Shown here: piece by piece, positions 43,683-53,473 of the stretch
Position numbering within the stretch: the first letter of the stretch is position 1
Layout of the letters: each line of letters starts with the position of its first letter
Assembly: GCA_016190825.1 (NCBI GenBank)
Contig: JACPPV010000015.1
Coordinates: forward strand, 1 to 59,045
DNA length: 59,045 nt
DNA from: Chloroflexota bacterium
GTDB lineage: Bacteria; Chloroflexota; Dehalococcoidia; Dehalococcoidales; UBA2162
Direction of reading: 5' to 3'
Notes under the pieces: model-generated
Told to the model about the DNA's origin: nothing
Seen by the model: the letters and a program-made list of their open reading frames with translations, nothing else
Databases searched by the model: none
Position numbers and translations under genes: made by a program

Positions 43683-44714
43683 ATGTGGCAGGTAATCGGA
43701 CAGGAAAGAGCGGTATCCTTCCTCAAGGCGGCTTTGGGGAAAGGCTCGCTGGCCCATGCCTATCTTTTCGTAGGACCGGCACACGTCGGCAAGATGACGC
43801 TGGCGCTGAACCTGGCGCAGGCATTGAATTGCGAAGCAGCGGACGCGCCCTGCGGCCATTGCACTTCTTGCCTGCGCGTCGCTTCAGGCAGCCACGCTGA
43901 TATCCAGGTCCTCGGTTTGCGCGATGCTGCCCCGGGCAATGGCGTCTCTCCAACTGAGATCGGCATTGACCACATCCGCCAGCTCCAGCATTCTGCCAGC
44001 CTGCCACCATTTGAAGGCAAATATAAAGTGTTTATCATTGGCGATGCTGAATTTCTTTCCACGGAGGCCGCCAACTGTTTGCTGAAAACGCTCGAGGAGC
44101 CGGCAAGTAAGGTCGTCTTCATCCTGCTGACCGCCCATGAGCAGCGTCTACTGGCGACCATTATCTCCCGCTGCCAGCGCCTGGAGCTGTTGCCCCTGCC
44201 CGCAGCTGAAATAGCAAAGGCGCTGAACGAGAAGTGGGGCGTTGAACCAGCCAGGGCGGCGCTTCTGGCGCGGCTTTCCCATGGCTGCCCCGGCTGGGCG
44301 GTATCGGCTGTTTCTGATGAAATCCTGATCCAGCAGCGTGACGAGCGCCTGGATGAACTGCTAACGGTTATCGGCGCCGATCTCGAAACGCGTTTCGAAT
44401 GCGCTGCCCGGTGGAGCGGCCAGTCAAACCAGAACCGGCAGACAGTCTGGGACAGGCTGGAGCTATGGCTGGACTGGTGGCGGGACCTGCTGCTGGTGAA
44501 ATCTAGCTCGGAGGCAATGGTTACCAATATTGACCGGCTGGACCTGCTGGCTGGCCTGGCAAAGAACTATTCGCTAACTCAGATAAGTGATGTCATCAAA
44601 AGCATTCAATCAGCCAGGGGGCAAATCAGACAGAACGCCAACCTGCAGCTTGTGCTGGAGGTGTTGATGCTGAACCTGCCAGAAACGGTAAAGCCCGCTC
44701 TCAGGAAAAGATAG
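43683..44714 (+). CDS. holB: DNA polymerase III delta' subunit
   Basis: The protein of about 343 residues is the delta' part of the clamp loader. It starts MWQVIGQERAVSFLKAAL and has a P-loop GPAHVGKM, in which the usual Thr/Ser after Lys is Met, as expected of a subunit that does not hydrolyse ATP. Four zinc cysteines lie in NCEAADAPCGHCTSCLR, and the SRC motif is in IISRCQRLEL. ATG 43683 is chosen because it begins the conserved part. The gene runs into ricT. Confidence 0.9.
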   Translation: MWQVIGQERAVSFLKAALGKGSLAHAYLFVGPAHVGKMTLALNLAQALNCEAADAPCGHCTSCLRVASGSHADIQVLGLRDAAPGNGVSPTEIGIDHIRQLQHSASLPPFEGKYKVFIIGDAEFLSTEAANCLLKTLEEPASKVVFILLTAHEQRLLATIISRCQRLELLPLPAAEIAKALNEKWGVEPARAALLARLSHGCPGWAVSAVSDEILIQQRDERLDELLTVIGADLETRFECAARWSGQSNQNRQTVWDRLELWLDWWRDLLLVKSSSEAMVTNIDRLDLLAGLAKNYSLTQISDVIKSIQSARGQIRQNANLQLVLEVLMLNLPETVKPALRKR

Positions 44715-44751
44715 CCGGACTATGGTAAACTGAATTGTGGTAAACGAGAAT

Positions 44752-45612
44752 ATGGACAAAGTTATCGGGGTGCGCCTGAGGAAGGCGACGGAAATTCAAT
44801 ATTTTGATGCAGCCGGGCTCGACCTTACGGTGGACGATTACGTTATCGTCGAGACAGAGCACGGCCAGGAGCTGGCGCAGGTGGTTACCGCACCCGGGGC
44901 GGTTGCCGGAGACACCACCATGGAACAACTGAAGCCGGTAGTGCGCAAAGCTGAGCCGGAAGACCTGCAGCGCTCCCAGGAGCTGGATCTCAAAGAGAAA
45001 GAGGTACTTCTGGAATGCGCCAAGGTAGTTTCCAGGATGAACCTCCCCATGCGGCTACTTTCCGCTGAATACGATTTCGCTGGCAAACGGCTGACCATCT
45101 ATTTCCGCGCCGCTGACAGGGTAGATTTCCGGAACCTCGTCCGGGAACTGGCAGGTCAGCTAAAAGTGCGCGTGGAACTCCGCCAGACGAGACCACGCGA
45201 TGAAGCTAGAATGCTGGGTGGCTGCGGACGGTGCGGGCGGTCTCTTTGCTGTTCCGCCTTCCTTCCGGGGTTTGTTCCAGTTTCAATAAAGATGGCTAAA
45301 ACGCAGAACCTGCCGCTCAATCCGATGAAAATATCGGGCGTTTGCGGCCGCTTGATGTGCTGCCTGGCTTTTGAGAGCGACTATTATCAGATGATGAAGG
45401 ACAAACTACCTAGAGACGGGCAGAGAGTCGCTATTCCAGCCGGGGAGGGTAGGATTATTGGCAGCAACCCGCTGAAAGAAACTGTCATGGTTGAGCTGGA
45501 TGAGACCCGGGTGACCGTAGAAGTTCCGCTCGCAGACATCGGTGGAGGCAAACCTGAGCCCCCATCGGATTCTTCATTTTCTCCACTCAAGCCAGCAACG
45601 AATGAAGAGTAG
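44752..45612 (+). CDS. ricT: PSP1-domain protein, RicT (YaaT) family
   Basis: This 286-residue protein carries the PSP1 domain and the cysteine-rich signature of RicT: LGGCGRCGRSLCCSAFLPGF, then KISGVCGRLMCCLAFES. In Bacillus, RicT acts with RicA and RicF in an iron-sulfur complex that aids RNA processing by RNase Y. Here it follows holB, an order seen in many bacteria. ATG 44752 or GTG 44737 may be the start. It lies 12 bp before glgC. Confidence 0.92.
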   Translation: MDKVIGVRLRKATEIQYFDAAGLDLTVDDYVIVETEHGQELAQVVTAPGAVAGDTTMEQLKPVVRKAEPEDLQRSQELDLKEKEVLLECAKVVSRMNLPMRLLSAEYDFAGKRLTIYFRAADRVDFRNLVRELAGQLKVRVELRQTRPRDEARMLGGCGRCGRSLCCSAFLPGFVPVSIKMAKTQNLPLNPMKISGVCGRLMCCLAFESDYYQMMKDKLPRDGQRVAIPAGEGRIIGSNPLKETVMVELDETRVTVEVPLADIGGGKPEPPSDSSFSPLKPATNEE

Positions 45613-45624
45613 GGAGGTCGGACA

Positions 45625-46896
45625 ATGGACCATACGCTTGCAATCGTTATGGCCGGCGGCGCCGGAGAACGTTTACAGCCATTGACCCGGGACCGCACCA
45701 AAGCGGCGGTCCCGTTCGGCGGTAAGTTCCGAATCATTGATTTCACCCTGAGCAATTGCATCAACTCGGGCATCCGTAAGATTTATATCTTAACTCAATA
45801 CCGCTCTGGCTCCCTGAACCAACATATCCAGGAAGGTTGGGGCATATCCAGCTCCGGCCTGGGCGATTTTATTTATTGCGTCCCTGCTCAGCAGAAGCTC
45901 GGAGCAGAATGGTACCGGGGTACCGCCGATGCGGTGAGACAGAACATAGACCTCATTCGCCGCCATGACGCGGAGTACCTGCTGATACTCTCCGGTGACC
46001 ATATCTACAAGATGGACTACTCCAGAATGCTTGCTTTCCACAAAATGAAGGGTGCCGAGGCCACCATATCCGCAATCAGGGTGCCGAGAGATGAGGCAGC
46101 TAGAAGATTCGGAGTTATTGAAATAGATGACAATTACCGGATGATCGGCTTTGAGGAAAAACCGCGGCAGCCAAGAACGGTGCCCGGCTCGCCCGACCAG
46201 GCTCTGGCCTCGATGGGCATTTACCTCTTTAACCTTGACGTCGCCATCAAAGCGCTTGAGGGTGAAGAGATGGACTTCGGGAAGGATATTATTCCCAGAT
46301 TCACCTGCGAGGGTTGCGGAGTTTACGTCTACGATTTTCAGAAAGAGAACGGGATTGAAGACGTAGTTACCGAGGTGAAAGACGGGGTACGGAAACGGGT
46401 CCTTGTCCAGAGGACCCGGGACTCCGGGTACTGGAGGGACGTTGGTACAGTGGAATCTTATTATGACGCCAGCATGGATCTGGTGGGTATTGACCCGGTC
46501 TTCAACCTTTACGGGCAGAAATGGCCGTTCCGCACCTTCCAGAGACCGCTGCCGCCCAGCAAGTTTGTTCTCGGCGGCCACGCCCCGGAATCAATGGTCT
46601 CTGACGGCTGCATCATCAGCGGGGCTACAGTATGGAGTTCCATCCTGTCCCCCGGCGTGATCGTAGAAAGAGATGCGCTGGTGGAAAGGTCAATAATCTT
46701 TGACGACGTCATAATCGAGCCGGGGGCGCATGTCCGGAGAGCGATTATTGACAAGCAATCAAGAATCGAGGCGGGAGCCGCCATAGGCCACGACCTCGAA
46801 GCTGACCGAAGAAGGGGCTGCGCCATCACCGATAGCGGAATCGTTGTCGTCCCCAAAGGCTCAGAGATCTCCCGTTCCGAGCCAAGATTATTGTGA
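45625..46896 (+). CDS. glgC: Glucose-1-phosphate adenylyltransferase
   Basis: GlgC makes ADP-glucose from ATP and glucose 1-phosphate for glycogen synthesis. The 423-residue protein has the nucleotide motif GGAGERLQPLTRDRTKAAVP, the catalytic Asp region ILSGDHIYKMDY, the substrate Lys in GFEEKPRQP, and a C-terminal left-handed beta helix. The ribosome site GGAGG lies before ATG 45625. It is followed by the converging glgA, and the group glgC-glgA-glgP covers synthesis and breakdown. Confidence 0.97.
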   Translation: MDHTLAIVMAGGAGERLQPLTRDRTKAAVPFGGKFRIIDFTLSNCINSGIRKIYILTQYRSGSLNQHIQEGWGISSSGLGDFIYCVPAQQKLGAEWYRGTADAVRQNIDLIRRHDAEYLLILSGDHIYKMDYSRMLAFHKMKGAEATISAIRVPRDEAARRFGVIEIDDNYRMIGFEEKPRQPRTVPGSPDQALASMGIYLFNLDVAIKALEGEEMDFGKDIIPRFTCEGCGVYVYDFQKENGIEDVVTEVKDGVRKRVLVQRTRDSGYWRDVGTVESYYDASMDLVGIDPVFNLYGQKWPFRTFQRPLPPSKFVLGGHAPESMVSDGCIISGATVWSSILSPGVIVERDALVERSIIFDDVIIEPGAHVRRAIIDKQSRIEAGAAIGHDLEADRRRGCAITDSGIVVVPKGSEISRSEPRLL

Positions 46897-46946
46897 CAGG
46901 GCTGGAGAGAAGTTTCGCAAACGCATCAAACAAAAATAACCTCTCT

Positions 46947-47055
46947 GTCATTGCGAGCACATTCGCTTCGCTCGGTGTAAACTCCACGAGGCAATCCGTG
47001 TAATTGTAATCTGAGACGGATTGCCTCGCCCCGACAGGTCGAGACTCGCAATGAC
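46947..47055. repeat. Intergenic inverted-repeat element (109 bp)
   Basis: GTCATTGCGAG (46947-46957) and CTCGCAATGAC (47045-47055) are perfect inverted ends. Inside is a perfect 12-bp hairpin, GAGGCAATCCGT (46988-46999) with ACGGATTGCCTC (47016-47027). It sits between the convergent glgC and glgA and could also serve as terminator. Elements with such ends occur in many Chloroflexota and deltaproteobacterial genomes. Confidence 0.75.
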
Positions 47056-47086
47056 GAATTACGTAACGGTCTCGCAACTCGCCACG

Positions 47087-48517
47087 CTAGCTACGGCCGG
47101 CCTTCTTCTCTAGCGCGTTCCGGTAGGCGGCTTCATACTTCCGGGCGGATGCCTGCCAGGATAGATCAAGTCCCATTAACCGGCGCATCGTCTGTCTCCA
47201 GGCTTCTTTGTGGCTGAAGGCCTCCACGCCATTTCTCACGGCGGTCATTAAGGCTTCAGCGGAATAGTCCCGAAACACAAATCCCCGGCCTTCTTTCAGG
47301 TCCGGCGTCAGCTCGGGGACCGTATCAACCAGCCCGCCAACGTGGTGCACTGCTGGTAGAGCTCCGTAATGCATGGCGATAAGCTGGCCCAGCCCACACG
47401 GCTCAAAACGGGAAGGCATGAGAAAAATATCACAGCCGGCGTAAATCAAATGGGCCAGCGCCTCATCAAATCCAATGAACAGCCCTATCTGCTGTGGATG
47501 ATGTTCAGCCATGTGCTTCAGCACGTTCTCGTAATGCTCCCGGCCCTTACCCAGGATAATCATCTGCGCCCCGGTCTCATGCAGGATCGCCTCCACTGCT
47601 CCCCCCAGAATATCAAACCCCTTTTGCTCATCCAGGCGCTGGACCATCCCGATTACCGGAATACCAACGTCTCTCGGCAGGTTCGCTCGCTTTTGCAGTG
47701 CCATCTTGTTGACCATTCGCGCTTCCAGCATGGAATCATCAAATGTGGCTGCAATGAATTGGTCTGCTTTCGGGTTAAACACCTCGTAATCTATCCCATT
47801 GACTATCCCTATCAAGTCATCCTGGCGATGGCGCAGCAACGGATCAAGTCCCTCGCCGAATTTTGGAGTGACAATTTCCCGGGCATAAGTTTCGCTGACC
47901 GTCGTCACCATGTCTGCAGAAAGAATCCCCTGTCCCAGGCAATTGAGGGGTACAGCAGGGGCATCAGGGTGAAGGTCATACCAGTAACTCCCCATGCCTG
48001 ACCGGGCAAGAAAGCTATCATCAAAGCTCCCCTGGTAAGCCAGGTTGTGTATGGTGAACACCGATGCTCCCGAAAAGCCAGCTTTTTTAAGCCACATGAG
48101 AAGCAATGCCGTATGCCAGTCATGGCAATGGATTATGTCCGGCTGCCAGTCCAGTTGAAACAATATCTCGTAGACCGCCCGCGAAAAGAAAAAGAACCGC
48201 TCGAGGTCATTGCCGGCGTAAATCTCTTTCCCGCCGAAGTAACGGTTATTGCCAACAAGGTAAACCGGGATTTTCCCGTTAAACTCGATAGTCTTTAATG
48301 ATGCGGGCTCAACTCTACCCAGCATTTCAATCTGAAAATCGCCCGGAATGGCGGTCACCTGGTATCGGCTGAGGTCCATGGCGCCGTAGTGCGGAAGCAT
48401 GACCCTGACATCAAGCCCCTGTCCGATAAGAGCGCCAGGAAGAGAGGCAACTACATCAGCCAATCCACCCACCTTTGCCAGTGGCGCCGCCTCAGCAGCA
48501 ACAAAAAGTACTTTCAT
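47087..48517 (-). CDS. glgA: Glycogen (starch) synthase
   Basis: GlgA extends alpha-1,4-glucans from ADP-glucose. The 476-residue protein begins MKVLFVAAEAAPLAKVGGLA, with the K-x-G-G-L motif for ADP-glucose. It has the GT5 domains and the C-terminal site segment FLMPSRFEPCGLGQLIAMHY. ATG 48517 is preferred to 48532 because it starts the conserved motif. It is divergent from glgP with a 260-bp shared control region that includes a TATAAT on the minus strand (48622-48627). Confidence 0.97.
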   Translation of the reverse strand: MKVLFVAAEAAPLAKVGGLADVVASLPGALIGQGLDVRVMLPHYGAMDLSRYQVTAIPGDFQIEMLGRVEPASLKTIEFNGKIPVYLVGNNRYFGGKEIYAGNDLERFFFFSRAVYEILFQLDWQPDIIHCHDWHTALLLMWLKKAGFSGASVFTIHNLAYQGSFDDSFLARSGMGSYWYDLHPDAPAVPLNCLGQGILSADMVTTVSETYAREIVTPKFGEGLDPLLRHRQDDLIGIVNGIDYEVFNPKADQFIAATFDDSMLEARMVNKMALQKRANLPRDVGIPVIGMVQRLDEQKGFDILGGAVEAILHETGAQMIILGKGREHYENVLKHMAEHHPQQIGLFIGFDEALAHLIYAGCDIFLMPSRFEPCGLGQLIAMHYGALPAVHHVGGLVDTVPELTPDLKEGRGFVFRDYSAEALMTAVRNGVEAFSHKEAWRQTMRRLMGLDLSWQASARKYEAAYRNALEKKAGRS

Positions 48518-48777
48518 TCCAGCCCCTTTCACTCAAAGGTCTTTTTAAGCACAAGCCCGTCTTCTGAGCTGTTTTCGAGCGTGCTGCGCTCACCCTCTTT
48601 TCCATTTTGGTTAACAGATGTATTATACTGTAAAAGTCGCCGTCAGACTACCTGAAACACCGCCGATTGTCGGATGACGTTTTCGGGATAATCTTTTTTC
48701 CGGCGAATAATCACACCGTTGAAAGGTGAAGATGAAAGAACGAAAAGATATAGCCAGAACTAATGGAGGTGCGACCG

Positions 48778-50904
48778 TTGCCCGAACCCAAACTGCCTGA
48801 GCGTATCGGCAGGTTGTACGAACTGGCTAACAACCTCTGGTGGAGTTGGAATCCTCAAGCGAGAGACCTCTTCCGCGCACTCGACTACCCACTCTGGAGC
48901 ACGACAAGCCACAATCCGGTCAGACAAATCCACGGAATGAGCCGGGAAAAGCTTGAGGCAGCCGCCGGTGACCAATCTTTCCTTTCCCTGTATGACACAG
49001 TCATAGCATGTTTTGATGCTGACCTGAAGGGAGAGACCACCTGGTTTGACATCAATCACCCGGAGCGCGCCAATGAACTCATAGCCTATTTCTCTGCCGA
49101 GTTCGCCTTCCACAACTCCCTTCCCATCTATGCCGGCGGCCTGGGCGTTCTGGCAGGAGACCTGTGCAAGGAAGCGAGCGATCTCGGAGTGCCTTTGGTA
49201 GGTGTTGGCTTCATGTACCCCCAGGGTTACTTCCAGCAAAAAATATCTGATGAGGGCTGGCAGGAAGAAAACTACCGCCAGCTAAACTTCGAGGAGGCTC
49301 CGGTCAACCTGATATTAACGCCGGAGGGTCACCCGCTGAAAATCCTGGTGGAGATGGAGAACCGGAATATACTGACACATATCTGGCTGGTACGCATAGG
49401 CCGGGTCAATATTTACCTCCTCGATACGAATGTCGAAGAGAATGCACCGCTGGACCGCCAGCTTTCGGCACGACTCTATACTGCTGACCGTGAGCAGCGA
49501 ATCCAGCAGGAAATCGTGCTCGGCATCGGCGGGGTCCGCGCGTTGAGGGCGCTGGGTATCCAGCCTACTCTCTGGCACGCCAACGAAGGGCATACTACGT
49601 TCATGACGCTTGAAAGAGTCAGGGAGCTGGTAGCCGCTGGAATCAGCTTCGCCGAGGCGGCTGACCGGGTGCAGCAGAAAACAGTCTTCACAACTCACAC
49701 CCCCGTTCCTGCCGGCAGCGATATTTTCCCTGTGCCAATGATCGAGAAATATTTCCAGAACTTCTGGCAAGAACTGGGGACTGACCGTGATACCTTTCTG
49801 AAACTGGGACAACAATACGGCTCCGGGGACCAAAGCTTCAATATGACCGTCCTCGGCATGAAAACGGCCAGCCACCGTAATGCCGTCAGCCAGCTGCACA
49901 AGAGGGTTACCCAAAGGATATGGCACGGCTTGTGGCCGGAGTCCCAGGCTGAAGAGGTACCCGTCTCCAACGTCACAAACGGAATTCACGCTCTGACCTG
50001 GGTAGCAGCGGAGATGAGCCGCCTTTACGAGAAATACCTGGGGAAGGACATCGGGCAAAAGTATGACGACCCGGACAAATGGAAACCCTTGTTTGATATC
50101 CCGGATGAGGAGATATGGAAAGCGCGCCAGCAACTCCGCACCAGGCTCATCGGCGCCATGCAAGAGCGCGTGCAGAAATGCTGGGCAGACGGCAAGTGCA
50201 CCGCCCAGCAGGTGGTCGGCCTTGGCGCCTTGATCAAACCGGACACACTCACTATCGGTTTTGTGCGCCGTTTTACGGAGTACAAGCGCCCCTCACTTAT
50301 ATTCCAGGACATCGAGCGGCTGAAGCGCATCATCAATAATCCCTGGCAACCGGTGCAGATAGTATTCGCCGGGAAATCCCACCCGGCTGATTTTACCTCG
50401 AAGTTTCTGCTGCACCAGGTCTATACAGTGGCCATCGACCGCGGCTTCCAGGGCAGGATCGCCTTCGTTGAAGATTATGACATGCACATCGCCCGCTACC
50501 TGGTGCAGGGAGTGGATGTCTGGTTGAATACTCCCCGCCGCCTGCAAGAAGCCTGCGGCACCAGCGGGATGAAAGCCGCCATCAACGGCGTTCTCCATCT
50601 CAGTGTGCCTGATGGCTGGTGGTACGAGGCATTCAATGGCAAGAACGGCTGGGTCATCGGTGAAAGCGCCGATAGCTTCAACCCATCAACAGAAGACGAA
50701 ACCGATGCCAAAGCGCTGTATGACCTTCTTGAAAAGGAAGTGGTACCCCTGTTCTACAAGCAGGACCGCTCCGGCATTCCCCACGGATGGATTGGCATGA
50801 TGAAGGAGTCAATCGCATCAATCTTGCCGTTCTTCAACAGCCGCCGGATGGTCAAGGAATATGTCGACGGTATGTACCTGAACGCCTTTGACACTACAAA
50901 ATGA
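48778..50904 (+). CDS. glgP: Alpha-glucan phosphorylase
   Basis: The protein of about 708 residues belongs to the short GT35 phosphorylases with an N-terminal DUF3417 domain (IGRLYELANNLWWSWNPQAR). It releases glucose 1-phosphate from glycogen. The PLP-binding motif is in ACGTSGMKAAINGVLHLSVP, with Lys in SGMK. FVRRFTEYKRPSL and HANEGHTTF are further family marks. TTG 48778 is taken as start because GGAGGT (48765-48770) lies seven nt before; ATG 48763 lies ahead of it. The stop overlaps the start of the radical SAM gene (ATGA). Confidence 0.95.
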   Translation: MPEPKLPERIGRLYELANNLWWSWNPQARDLFRALDYPLWSTTSHNPVRQIHGMSREKLEAAAGDQSFLSLYDTVIACFDADLKGETTWFDINHPERANELIAYFSAEFAFHNSLPIYAGGLGVLAGDLCKEASDLGVPLVGVGFMYPQGYFQQKISDEGWQEENYRQLNFEEAPVNLILTPEGHPLKILVEMENRNILTHIWLVRIGRVNIYLLDTNVEENAPLDRQLSARLYTADREQRIQQEIVLGIGGVRALRALGIQPTLWHANEGHTTFMTLERVRELVAAGISFAEAADRVQQKTVFTTHTPVPAGSDIFPVPMIEKYFQNFWQELGTDRDTFLKLGQQYGSGDQSFNMTVLGMKTASHRNAVSQLHKRVTQRIWHGLWPESQAEEVPVSNVTNGIHALTWVAAEMSRLYEKYLGKDIGQKYDDPDKWKPLFDIPDEEIWKARQQLRTRLIGAMQERVQKCWADGKCTAQQVVGLGALIKPDTLTIGFVRRFTEYKRPSLIFQDIERLKRIINNPWQPVQIVFAGKSHPADFTSKFLLHQVYTVAIDRGFQGRIAFVEDYDMHIARYLVQGVDVWLNTPRRLQEACGTSGMKAAINGVLHLSVPDGWWYEAFNGKNGWVIGESADSFNPSTEDETDAKALYDLLEKEVVPLFYKQDRSGIPHGWIGMMKESIASILPFFNSRRMVKEYVDGMYLNAFDTTK

Positions 50905-52481
50905 GCTGGGATGCGGTCGCTGAGGCGAGACGAAAGCTTTCTCGGGAAACGGGCGTCATCGTCAAGGACTGGGGCGGCCGGCTCCCATTCGCGCTCGTCT
51001 ACCCTAATTCTTATTACCTCGGCATGTCTAACTTGGGAATTCACGCCCTTTACAGCCTGTTGAACAGCCGGAGCCAGGTTATCTGTGAACGGGTCTTCTG
51101 GGAACACGATGGCGCCGCCATATCTCTCGAATCCCAGCGCCCCCTGCCGGACTTCGCCGTCATCGCCTTCTCCATAAGCTACGAGCTGGACTATTTCAAT
51201 ATCGCGTCCGTGCTCAGGGCGAGCGGCATTCCGGTTTATGCAGCCGACCGCGATGAGAGCCATCCGATGGTAATCGCCGGCGGACCCTGCATCAGCGCCA
51301 ACCCCATGCCCGTGGCACCCTTTTTCGACTGCCTGTGCATCGGCGAAGGGGAGGCGCTCCTGCCGGGGATGCTTCCGGTGCTGACTGACGGACTGGGAGG
51401 CAGCCGGGATGAGCTATTGAAGGCACTGGCAGCTTTGCCGGGCGTCTATGTGCCGAAATATCCGCCGAAGGGACAGGTTGCCCGCCAGTGGACGAAAAAT
51501 CTGGATGAATTCCCGGTACACTCGGTTGTGCTTACCCCGGACACAGAGCTGGGAAATTTGTATCTCATCGAAATAGAGCGAGGTTGCCCCTGGCGTTGCC
51601 GCTTCTGCCTGGTCTCAAGCGCCTTCCGGCCAATCCGCTTCCGCTCACCCGATAGCATAATCGAGCAGGCCCGGGCGGGGATGCAATACCGCAAGCGGCT
51701 CGGGCTGGTAGGTCCGACAGTATCAGACTATCCCCGGTTTGAAGAGTTGCTGGACCGCCTCAAGCAGATGGGCGCCGATGTATCCGTCAGTTCCCTGCGA
51801 ATCAAGCCACTCCCAGACGTGTTGCTCGGCGAACTTGCCAGGGGGCAGGCAAGAACGGTTGTCCTAGCACCGGAGGCGGGCTCCGAAAGGCTCCGCCAGG
51901 TAATCAGAAAGGGAATCACCGAGGACGACATCATGGCCGCCGTGGAAAAGGTAGCCGCGCAGGGTATCAGGCAGCTCAAGTTTTACTTCATGATCGGCCT
52001 GCCCACCGAAACGAATGAGGACATCGAAGCCATCACCACCCTGACGCTCAAATGCAAGGACATCATGGAAAAGCGTCTGGCAAACAGCCGCATCATCCTC
52101 AGCGTCTCCCCATTCGTGCCCAAAGCCGGCACCCCGTTCCAGTGGATGCCAATGGAGCAGCTAACGGTCATCAACCACCGCTTGAGCCTGTTGAAAGCGG
52201 CGCTATCACGCAGAGGAGTCCAGGTCAAGGGGGAGAGCCCAACCTGGAGCGAGGTGCAGGCGACGCTTGCCCGCGGCGATTCCCGGCTGGCGGAGGTACT
52301 GGCGCAAATGGATGGAGCGGCTCTTTCAGATTGGCGCCGCGCCCTAAAAACATCCCGCCTCGATGCCGACTACTACGCCCACCAGAAATGGGATACCCTA
52401 AAGGATTTACCGTGGGCGGTGGTGGACCCCGGAATTGAGCTAAGCGAGTTGGAGGCTGAGCTGGGACGGGCGGTGGGGTAA
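50901..52481 (+). CDS. Radical SAM protein with B12-binding-like N-terminus
   Basis: The 526-residue protein has an N-terminal domain with the layout of a cobalamin-binding fold (YPNSYYLGMSNLGIHALYSL, then IAFSISYELDYFNI and IAGGPCISANPMP). A radical SAM core follows with the iron-sulfur motif ERGCPWRCRFCLVSSAFRP, and APEAGSERLRQ and FYFMIGLPTETNEDI are its later strands. It fits the TIGR03960-like group found beside an rne/rng or ribosome-linked gene in other bacteria; no substrate is known. No His ligand for cobalamin is evident. It overlaps glgP by four bp. Confidence 0.88.
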   Translation: MSWDAVAEARRKLSRETGVIVKDWGGRLPFALVYPNSYYLGMSNLGIHALYSLLNSRSQVICERVFWEHDGAAISLESQRPLPDFAVIAFSISYELDYFNIASVLRASGIPVYAADRDESHPMVIAGGPCISANPMPVAPFFDCLCIGEGEALLPGMLPVLTDGLGGSRDELLKALAALPGVYVPKYPPKGQVARQWTKNLDEFPVHSVVLTPDTELGNLYLIEIERGCPWRCRFCLVSSAFRPIRFRSPDSIIEQARAGMQYRKRLGLVGPTVSDYPRFEELLDRLKQMGADVSVSSLRIKPLPDVLLGELARGQARTVVLAPEAGSERLRQVIRKGITEDDIMAAVEKVAAQGIRQLKFYFMIGLPTETNEDIEAITTLTLKCKDIMEKRLANSRIILSVSPFVPKAGTPFQWMPMEQLTVINHRLSLLKAALSRRGVQVKGESPTWSEVQATLARGDSRLAEVLAQMDGAALSDWRRALKTSRLDADYYAHQKWDTLKDLPWAVVDPGIELSELEAELGRAVG

Positions 52482-52603
52482 GGAGCCCGGGACATCCAGA
52501 CGTCCCAGTCTTTTTAACCCATTGTGTTCAGCGTAAGAGGTTCAGTCTAGGGTACGTTTTCGACTTCGCAACTTACCCCTCAAATAGCACCCAGAGAACG
52601 CCG

Positions 52604-53473
52604 TCATACGATAGTGGCTTTCACCAAGAAAGATGACACCTCTCTCTGCAAACGAAACCGTGCCATCTCCACGTAACCGGGGTCAATGTCAATACCAATG
52701 CTGTTGCGGCAAGACTTGAGCGATGCGACCATTGTAGTTCCTGTACCAACAAATGGGTCTAGCACCGTATCATGTGCGAAGGAGAACATACGCACCAAGC
52801 GATACGCTATTTCGTTCGGAAAAGGCGCGGGATGCTTCCGCGTAGACGCGCCGGGAAAAAACCAGAATTGGCGAAACCACGCGTCATATTCCTGCTTTGT
52901 AAGTTTACTGAGACGCCTTTGTTCTTCGGTTGGCTTTCTATATCCTCCAGGTTTTCTCTGCATGAGGATAAACTCAATATCATTCTTGATGATAGCATTT
53001 GGCTCATAAGGCTTCCCTAAGAATTTTTTGCCATTATTGACCTCAAAAGTGGCGTTCGAAATCTTGTGCCAGATAATAGGGTTGAGATTATCGAATCCCA
53101 TTTTCCGGCACATAACAGCAATGTCGGCATGTAGGGGAATGATTCGGTGGCGACCATGTTTACGCCGAGATAGGCAAATGTCACCCACAACGCATACCAT
53201 CCTCCCGCCGGGCACTAGAACACGGAAGCACTCTGCAAACACCCTGCGAAGCTCTTCCAGAAACACTTCATAATTTGTCATGTTTCCAAGTTGACCAGGC
53301 CTATCGGGGTACTGTTTCAAATTCCAATACGGTGGCGATGTGACAACCAGATGTATCGATTCGTTCTGCAAAAAACCCATACCACGAGAATCACCGGCGA
53401 TAAGGCGATGCGTGGTAGAGATTTTGTCCCTGTCCTGAACTGCTATTTCTGGTACAGTCAACTCTTCAAGCAT
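52604..53473 (-). CDS. Type II DNA methyltransferase (N4-cytosine or N6-adenine)
   Basis: The 289-residue enzyme has the catalytic motif TSPPYW (45-50) in an early position and the SAM motif LDPFVGTGTTMVASL late in the protein. This is the beta-group order of amino-methyltransferases. S-P-P-Y is frequent in N4-cytosine enzymes; adenine remains possible. The start ATG 53473 overlaps the end of the endonuclease gene by 16 bp, so host protection depends on the same transcript. The pair is AT-richer than the flanking core genes. Confidence 0.92.
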   Translation of the reverse strand: MLEELTVPEIAVQDRDKISTTHRLIAGDSRGMGFLQNESIHLVVTSPPYWNLKQYPDRPGQLGNMTNYEVFLEELRRVFAECFRVLVPGGRMVCVVGDICLSRRKHGRHRIIPLHADIAVMCRKMGFDNLNPIIWHKISNATFEVNNGKKFLGKPYEPNAIIKNDIEFILMQRKPGGYRKPTEEQRRLSKLTKQEYDAWFRQFWFFPGASTRKHPAPFPNEIAYRLVRMFSFAHDTVLDPFVGTGTTMVASLKSCRNSIGIDIDPGYVEMARFRLQREVSSFLVKATIV

